Shown: piece after piece, positions 58,941-64,000 of the stretch
Layout: each line of letters opens with the position of its first letter
Position numbering within the stretch: position 1 is the stretch's first letter
NCBI GenBank assembly: GCA_963573305.1
Contig: OY754331.1
Span: forward strand, 9,334,868 to 9,398,867
Source: Pyrrhosoma nymphula
Taxonomy: Eukaryota > Arthropoda > Insecta > Odonata > Coenagrionidae
Direction: 5' to 3'
Length of the DNA: 64,000 nucleotides
Notes under the pieces: generated by a model
Told to the model about the DNA's origin: nothing
Databases searched by the model: none
Seen by the model: only the letters and a program-made list of their open reading frames with translations
Made by a program: the position numbers and the translations under genes

Positions 58941-61234
58941 TCCACAGGGGACGATTGCCAAAAAAAAGGCCTTTACGTCAACAAACTCAGAGTTAAATGC
59001 TAAAAAAACTTACTGGATTTCAGCTCCCATCTCCCTCAAATGCCAGGTTGGTTAAATTCCAACCAGGTAGTCAAATGATGGCAGGTTCAAATTTCGCTGG
59101 GGCATGGATTTTATGTTTTTTTTCCGTTGCACTGCGACATGACCGTAAAAGCTGGAGTAGGAGAGACCAGAGCTAGTTGCGACAATTTTTAAATTGTCCG
59201 ATTTTTCAAATGTATATGGCATAATTTAAATAAAAATGCCATTTTTTAAACTGCGATATTCTTAAATGTCATTTTAAGCGTATAACGTTTAAAGTATTGA
59301 ATAAAGATACCCATTCAGTCACTTTTTGCTGGTGTGAAGTTTGTCACTACTTCCCCCGATAAGGGGTAAGTTGTACCATGCAAGGGGCATGCAGTAATAC
59401 ATATATTTAATATTCAACTAATCTAATCAATCGTTTCCATAGGGATTTTCATGTAACTATATATGAATGATTTATTTCCATAATTTTCCTAAACAAAAAT
59501 AATAAATTTTTGTAAAGTACCTGATGCCATTTGTTTGAATTATGATCTTAATCATTAATTAATTAAAAATAAAATACATACAGCTTGAGAATTTATATAA
59601 CTTTGAGATTTTTTATTAAAGTACTATAGCTTTTCTTATGTTAATCACTCTAATTTTCTCCATACTGAACGCATAAATGGTAAGGTTAATTTTATTTACG
59701 TATTGACAAAGTGATATGTAAAGCAAACTGCCTGATGGCATTGTACTAAAATAATGCTTGGTTCAACTATGCTACATTCATATGTGACCTTCTGCACATA
59801 CCAAACCTTGCACTCATTTTCCTCTGCCTTTTAAAATTTTATAGGATTTCTGGAAAACGAGACTATACGAGACAATACTGTTCCTCATATTTGGGTCCCT
59901 CTGATTGTCATTTCTCGCGATCATTAACAGCCTACATCTTTTTTTGAGCAGTTTGATTTTTCCGGAAAATTTTCTTTTCTCTTTTTCTTGTTTTAATGTT
60001 TTACTTTAATTATTTCAACATATAGTGTTCGAAAGACCTTTTATGCAACAAAACTCATGCCAATTTTGGAGTTTTTTCGAGCGTAGCGACGATTTATTAC
60101 ACCGAAAATAAATTATTCTAGAATGTGGAGGACACTTCCTCCATTATAATCCTCCCATAATTTCCTCTTACTTTTAGAATATTTGTCTTCCCTTTAGAGG
60201 ATTTATGTTTACATTTATGACGACATTGCTCTCCCAATATTTCGCTAAATCCAAGATTAATAATCTTAAATTAAGATGGCGCGTATGAAGTGGGAAGGAA
60301 GAGGAATTTTGCTGATGAAGAATGCGCGGCCCAGGACAATCATATCAGCGCGTGGTCAGCTAGCAATGGCATCGTTTCCAGTAAATCTAATTTTAAGTAT
60401 ACCTTGACCCCCCTCCCCTGCATGCTCTATCCCTTTTCAATCCTTAATAGTTCTCTGGCAACATGGTGTCAAAGTTGGCTTTTCGTAATACCCTCAAATG
60501 TTTTAACCCATTAGGTCTCTAATAGATAATAGATGACCTTGAAAGTACGCAGGCGTATGCGCATTGATTTTTTGTTCTTGGTTAATTAGCGAAAACCCGG
60601 ACTTTTATCGTTAAACCACCGAAAAAAATTAAATCAGCGGATTTATCGTCCGGTGGCGGTGCAGGCCTGTGGTTTTCCGTCCGTTGCTTCTGAACAGTAA
60701 TTTATTGTTCCACTCTGACGATTTCCCGTTGTTGCTATTAAAATTGCGTAAAATTTGAAACCTTCCGTTTCTTCCATACTCTCACGATAAACTCAAATTC
60801 TAATTAAGTTATAATTTATGAAAACGAATTTAAGCCGTGCGAACTGCATGCAACGCTCAGACAACGTTGGTCTAGCGGTAAGGTGCTTGGAAGTGGAACG
60901 GAAGGTTAGAAGGTCTATACTCTGTTACGGGAAATACCATTTTTTTCTTTTGTCATTTTTTTTCGTTTACATCTTTAAAAATTGTTTTATCATCACCGTA
61001 ACTCTCATTAAAAATATTTTCACGCAATTTATTACTCGCAAAAGTGTTAAAATTTTAAATTAAGACAAAATAATCCTCTTCAATGTAGAGGAAGTTACCT
61101 TCTATACTAAATATGATCCTCTAAGTATGAGAGGATTCCTCTCCGGAGAAGAAATTCCTTGAACACTTAGAGGAATACTTTGGTAGTTATATAGTGGCGG
61201 AAAATCCGTTAATTGATAGAGGATTGAACTAATT
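58941..61234. other. Unannotated stretch with possible tRNA-derived remnants
   Basis: GGTTCAAATTTCGC near 59085 looks like a tRNA B box. The rest is AT-rich with no gene. Local inverted words around AGGAATTCCTCT-type sequence occur near 61110-61180. Confidence 0.35.
60865..60924 (+). repeat. tRNA-like SINE head
   Basis: GTTGGTCTAGCGGTAAGGTG fits a tRNA A box and D arm. The T arm is degenerate (GGTCTATACTC where GGTTCGAATCC would be expected) and no acceptor stem was found. It is probably a decayed tRNA-derived repeat, not a tRNA gene. Confidence 0.4.
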
Positions 61235-62545
61235 TTAATCCATTTATGCCCAGTGCCTACATTTGCACGCACCTCAATTTTTGAGACGTAGGAGGAAGCC
61301 GCACTTAGTTTTCGCAATTCTTACAGCTTGATACAAGGCAGTGTGGTTTAGTGAGTTAGCATGTTTTTGATAACGTCCCTCGGCCAGCTTGGTGCTCTTC
61401 AGTCGTGATTTTCTTAATGGCTGATAAATTAGCGTCAAGCACTCACCGTGCAACGCTCCACAGGGTGAGTAAACTTCAGTGGTTTGGTTTTGAAATTTGT
61501 ACTCAATTAAAATCAAATACCTTTAAGGATTTAAGCTGTTTAGTGCTCGTGAAGTTTGTGTGATTTTCTAAGTTTGTCATGGACTAGTCACGTTGTGAAC
61601 GAGAGTGCCTACAAATATAGGCAGTGGTCGCGAGCGGGTAGGGAGATTATCTACGCACATAGTATCGCTATTTTCCTTAGTAGATCACAAAAAAGCTGTA
61701 ATGCGACTGATATCATTGCTGTTTTGGAAGAGAATGATTACCTGTTGGACGCTTGTCTTTCTTCATCCCCCATCTAATCATTGTGCGAGCGATGAGGACA
61801 GCGATTTTGAATACCCAGTGGTTGTCACTTGTGCGTGAATCAGCTGCGGGGGCATGCAGAAATTTTAAGGAAAAACTTTGATAATGGGGTACTGACTTAG
61901 TACATTGTTGGTGTTGACGAAGATGAATCTGATGATGGGCATGGTTTAAGTGAGTCTTACAGAGACAGTGGTTTTAGAGAAAACTCAGATGAAGTTATCG
62001 AACCTTCTCGTCGTCTCACTTGTGGAGGGACGAGGGTCACGACGCCACGGGGACTCTATGCTCCAACAGAGTGGAAAATGCATCACTCGTTGAGATTAAC
62101 AAAATAAAGAAGGAGCTTTGAGGTCTTACGAACAAGTAACTGGCAATAAAATAAAAATCACTTAGGCCGTTACAATGACAATAATGTCGTCACTGTCGCT
62201 TCAACTTGTACGGGCGTCGAAGCAAAGGATATCGCTAAGCATTGCCGTAAACACATTAAGAAATATAATTGGCCTGAATGGGTTCTCCAACAAAATAAAT
62301 TCATGGGCGGAGTTGATAGGGTGGACCAAAACATTGCACCATATGAAACAGAAAGTGGTACTTTCCCATGGTTAGATTTCTCCTAAATTTTACAATGGCC
62401 AATGCATGGCAGTTTCTTCGCCTTACGCCACGGGGGATGGAAACAGGACTTGACTTGTTGGGGTTCATTCGTACAGTTGTGATGTCATACCTAACTCGTC
62501 ACAAGTCAGTTCGCTTGTGCCCTTAACGTTCTTTTCTTCCTGTGA
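61235..62545 (+). mobile_element. Non-autonomous piggyBac-like element, copy 2
   Basis: It begins with TTAA at 61235, followed by ATGCCCAGTGCCTACATTT, as in copy 1. Homology to copy 1 runs colinearly through the N-terminal frame, the acidic segment, the deletion junction and the C-terminal block. It stops near 62540 (TTCTTCCTG), so the 3' end is truncated or diverged. Confidence 0.7.
61556..62400 (+). pseudogene. Internally deleted piggyBac-like transposase, copy 2
   Basis: It reads MCDFLSLSWTSHVVNESAYK, then AVLEENDYLLDACLSSSPI to a stop near 61775. SDEDSDFEYPVVVTCA follows in a shifted frame, then acidic sequence near 61910 and SYRDSGFRENSDEVIEPSRR. After the deletion come GRYNDNNVVTVASTCTGVEA near 62170-62220, HIKKYNWPEWVLQQNKF, then MGGVDRVDQNIAPYETES near 62300-62355. 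GRYNDNN and GGVD.VDQ are late piggyBac blocks; the third catalytic aspartate is in GGVD. The central catalytic region is missing, as in copy 1. Stops and shifts make it non-functional. Confidence 0.75.
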
Positions 62546-63100
62546 ATGGGTGAGTCCCTGACAGTGTGCGATTGAGCAGGTTAGTTCTCCATTCGTTAGA
62601 AACTTGCAACACTCAGCGCAGATGTGGATTCTGAGGCAAAAATGCTCGCTAGTTTTGCGTTGTTTTTGATGTCGGGTGCCACATCCAGTATTTTGAGGGA
62701 TTTCATGCTTTAAACTAGAATTAGTTAATATTTTTAATTTTATATACAAATCTTACATGTTATGTGTTACATGTTATATGTTACATTTTATGATCATGAA
62801 TTACTCTTGTGTTTTACACTAGCCTCTACTCCTTGAAGTGTTGCCTCACTGTGACAAGCTGGTATAACTTCTCGAATAAATATTATCTCAAGTATTAAAG
62901 CTAAATATATATGGTGTCAAGTGATACTAAAATAATGCAAAAGCATTAGATTCTCTGCTTGAGTAGTCAACTCAAAGACGCTATTGAAATATTACTATTT
63001 GACATTGAAAACACAAAAACCAATTTAAAAAGAAACCTACGCAAGGCTTCTCCTCCTAACATTCAGAGAATGTATGGCAAAGAACCTGGATACTCATGGA
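62546..63100. other. Unannotated stretch with short tandem repeat
   Basis: ACATGTTATGTGTTACATGT-type tandem words occur at 62754-62790. Otherwise nothing was recognised. Confidence 0.45.
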
Positions 63101-63129
63101 TACTCAACCTCACAAAATATAAGAATTTT

Positions 63130-63172
63130 TACATCTGAAGATGATGCCGCTGCGTCGAAACTAGTTGTACCG
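63130..63172 (+). ncRNA. Hammerhead-ribozyme-like motif
   Basis: CTGAAGA (63135-63141) is followed by one T and a five-pair hairpin (GATGC, loop CGCT, GCGTC), then GAAAC (63157-63161) and TAGTTGTACC. TACA before the box can pair with TGTA after the core as a short stem I. The extra base between box and stem II departs from the textbook core. It is the best preserved of the window's copies, likely the end of a Penelope-like or related repeat. Confidence 0.45.
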
Positions 63173-63180
63173 GAAAAAAA

Positions 63181-64000
63181 TTCGTGGAATATAACAAAGT
63201 TTTCCTTTTCATTTATAAAATGAACTTCCACAAGGTTGAGCCTGAGACGATGGAGAATATTTAAATATTTACAATTTAACGAGTCGCTCAATAATCTAAG
63301 TGTCACATGTTTTCCCGATCTCCCCTTTCAAATTCGCAAGTCTATTTCTGGTTGCGACGTAAAAAAGGTCAGTTTCCAACTGCAACTGCTGAAAACGGTG
63401 CAAGTCAACGCCAGGGTGTGTGAAACGCGATGATTCCACACCAGGCATTCAATACTCGTCCCAGGTCATGGTCGGTTGCTAGGCGCAGAACAATAAGCAG
63501 TAAGGAGAGCAATGGACGGCCTAAACAGAAACAAGAGAGTGCTGCTTCGGCGAGCATATTACAAGGGCCGTACACAGATCATGAAACTACTACTGACTGC
63601 TATTATTAATTACATTAATTCATGAATAGTACGAGATGCCAATGCATCCAGAAAACAAAAGCATGCAAGATATCGCAAGTGGAATGAGTTTGATAGTAAT
63701 AGTGGTCAGTTATTGAACACAAGTTACAAATGTAGTCTATAAAGTAACATTCAGTGCCGTCTTCTTTCCTCGGCAGTTTTGATGGCATCCAAAAATACAA
63801 AAATTGTAAAAAATTACAGAGGCGTACAATTCTGTAGCGTTTCATGCAGGCATTAAAAAGTGAACAAATAATTATAAAGCTTTATAAAAAATAAAACTAA
63901 GTATCCTTGCTACAAACATTGTTTTGGTCTCCTTTAGTGTTCCTTAATAGTGGGTGGATAAAAATAACATTCTAAATTCGTCGGTCCTTCAATATATCTA
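63181..64000. other. Unannotated stretch
   Basis: AT-rich, no supported gene. Confidence 0.4.

Overview
The window is arthropod, most likely insect, nuclear DNA: AT-rich, gene-poor and dominated by decayed transposable elements. The assignment rests on a spliced gene of the insect beaten path (beat) immunoglobulin family, on GT/AG introns, and on the mix of mobile elements: Helitrons, piggyBac-like elements, non-LTR retrotransposons with a TGTAGA-type tail, Penelope-like remnants and SINE-like repeats. The species cannot be named from the sequence. There are no bacterial operons, ribosome binding sites or CRISPR arrays. No intact tRNA or rRNA gene was recognised.

The only host gene I can support runs on the plus strand from 38792 to 45722. 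It has five coding exons: 38792-39030, 40500-40635, 42231-42364, 43739-44033 and 45610-45722. Their phases join correctly into one frame of about 304 residues ending in a stop, with a possible AATAAA signal at 45831. The exon carrying the start codon and signal peptide was not found and probably lies upstream. Introns 1 and 3 each carry a copy of one SINE-like repeat, in opposite orientation, and intron 3 also carries a foldback repeat.

The left half (1-37 kb) is almost all transposon debris. A purine-rich tract (1-600) is followed by a LINE C-terminal relic (about 2.6-2.8 kb) and an old 2.5 kb DNA transposon with inverted ends (3487-5965). Then come a 41-bp-arm hairpin (6728-6862), diverged tandem duplications (11.0-12.1 kb), and a Helitron remnant split by an internally deleted piggyBac-like element (14.4-16.5 kb). 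After these lie a second, longer piggyBac pseudogene (17.2-18.67 kb), several LINE 3' ends (20.4, 24.1-24.6 and 28.8 kb), and two Helitrons joined head to tail across a palindrome (27.2-29.8 kb). One of the two carries a LINE reverse-transcriptase segment.

The right half (46-64 kb) holds a better-preserved Helitron relic with recognisable ends (48869-50531) and two Penelope-like remnants with GIY-YIG endonuclease sequence (53.1-53.7 and 56.9-57.7 kb). It also holds the second copy of an unclassified repeat (58.6-58.9 kb), the second copy of the deleted piggyBac family (61235-62545), and a solitary hammerhead-ribozyme-like motif (63135-63161).

The most interesting signal is a recurring small motif: a CUGANGA-type box, a short hairpin, then GAAAC. 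It occurs in or near Penelope-like and foldback repeats at 38.1, 38.4, 53.6, 57.2 and 63.1 kb. It resembles the hammerhead ribozymes known from Penelope-like elements, but the copies are decayed and activity is untested. I did not find a convincing wholly new biological system. The remaining stretches show nothing I can name, and most open frames there lie in low-complexity DNA.
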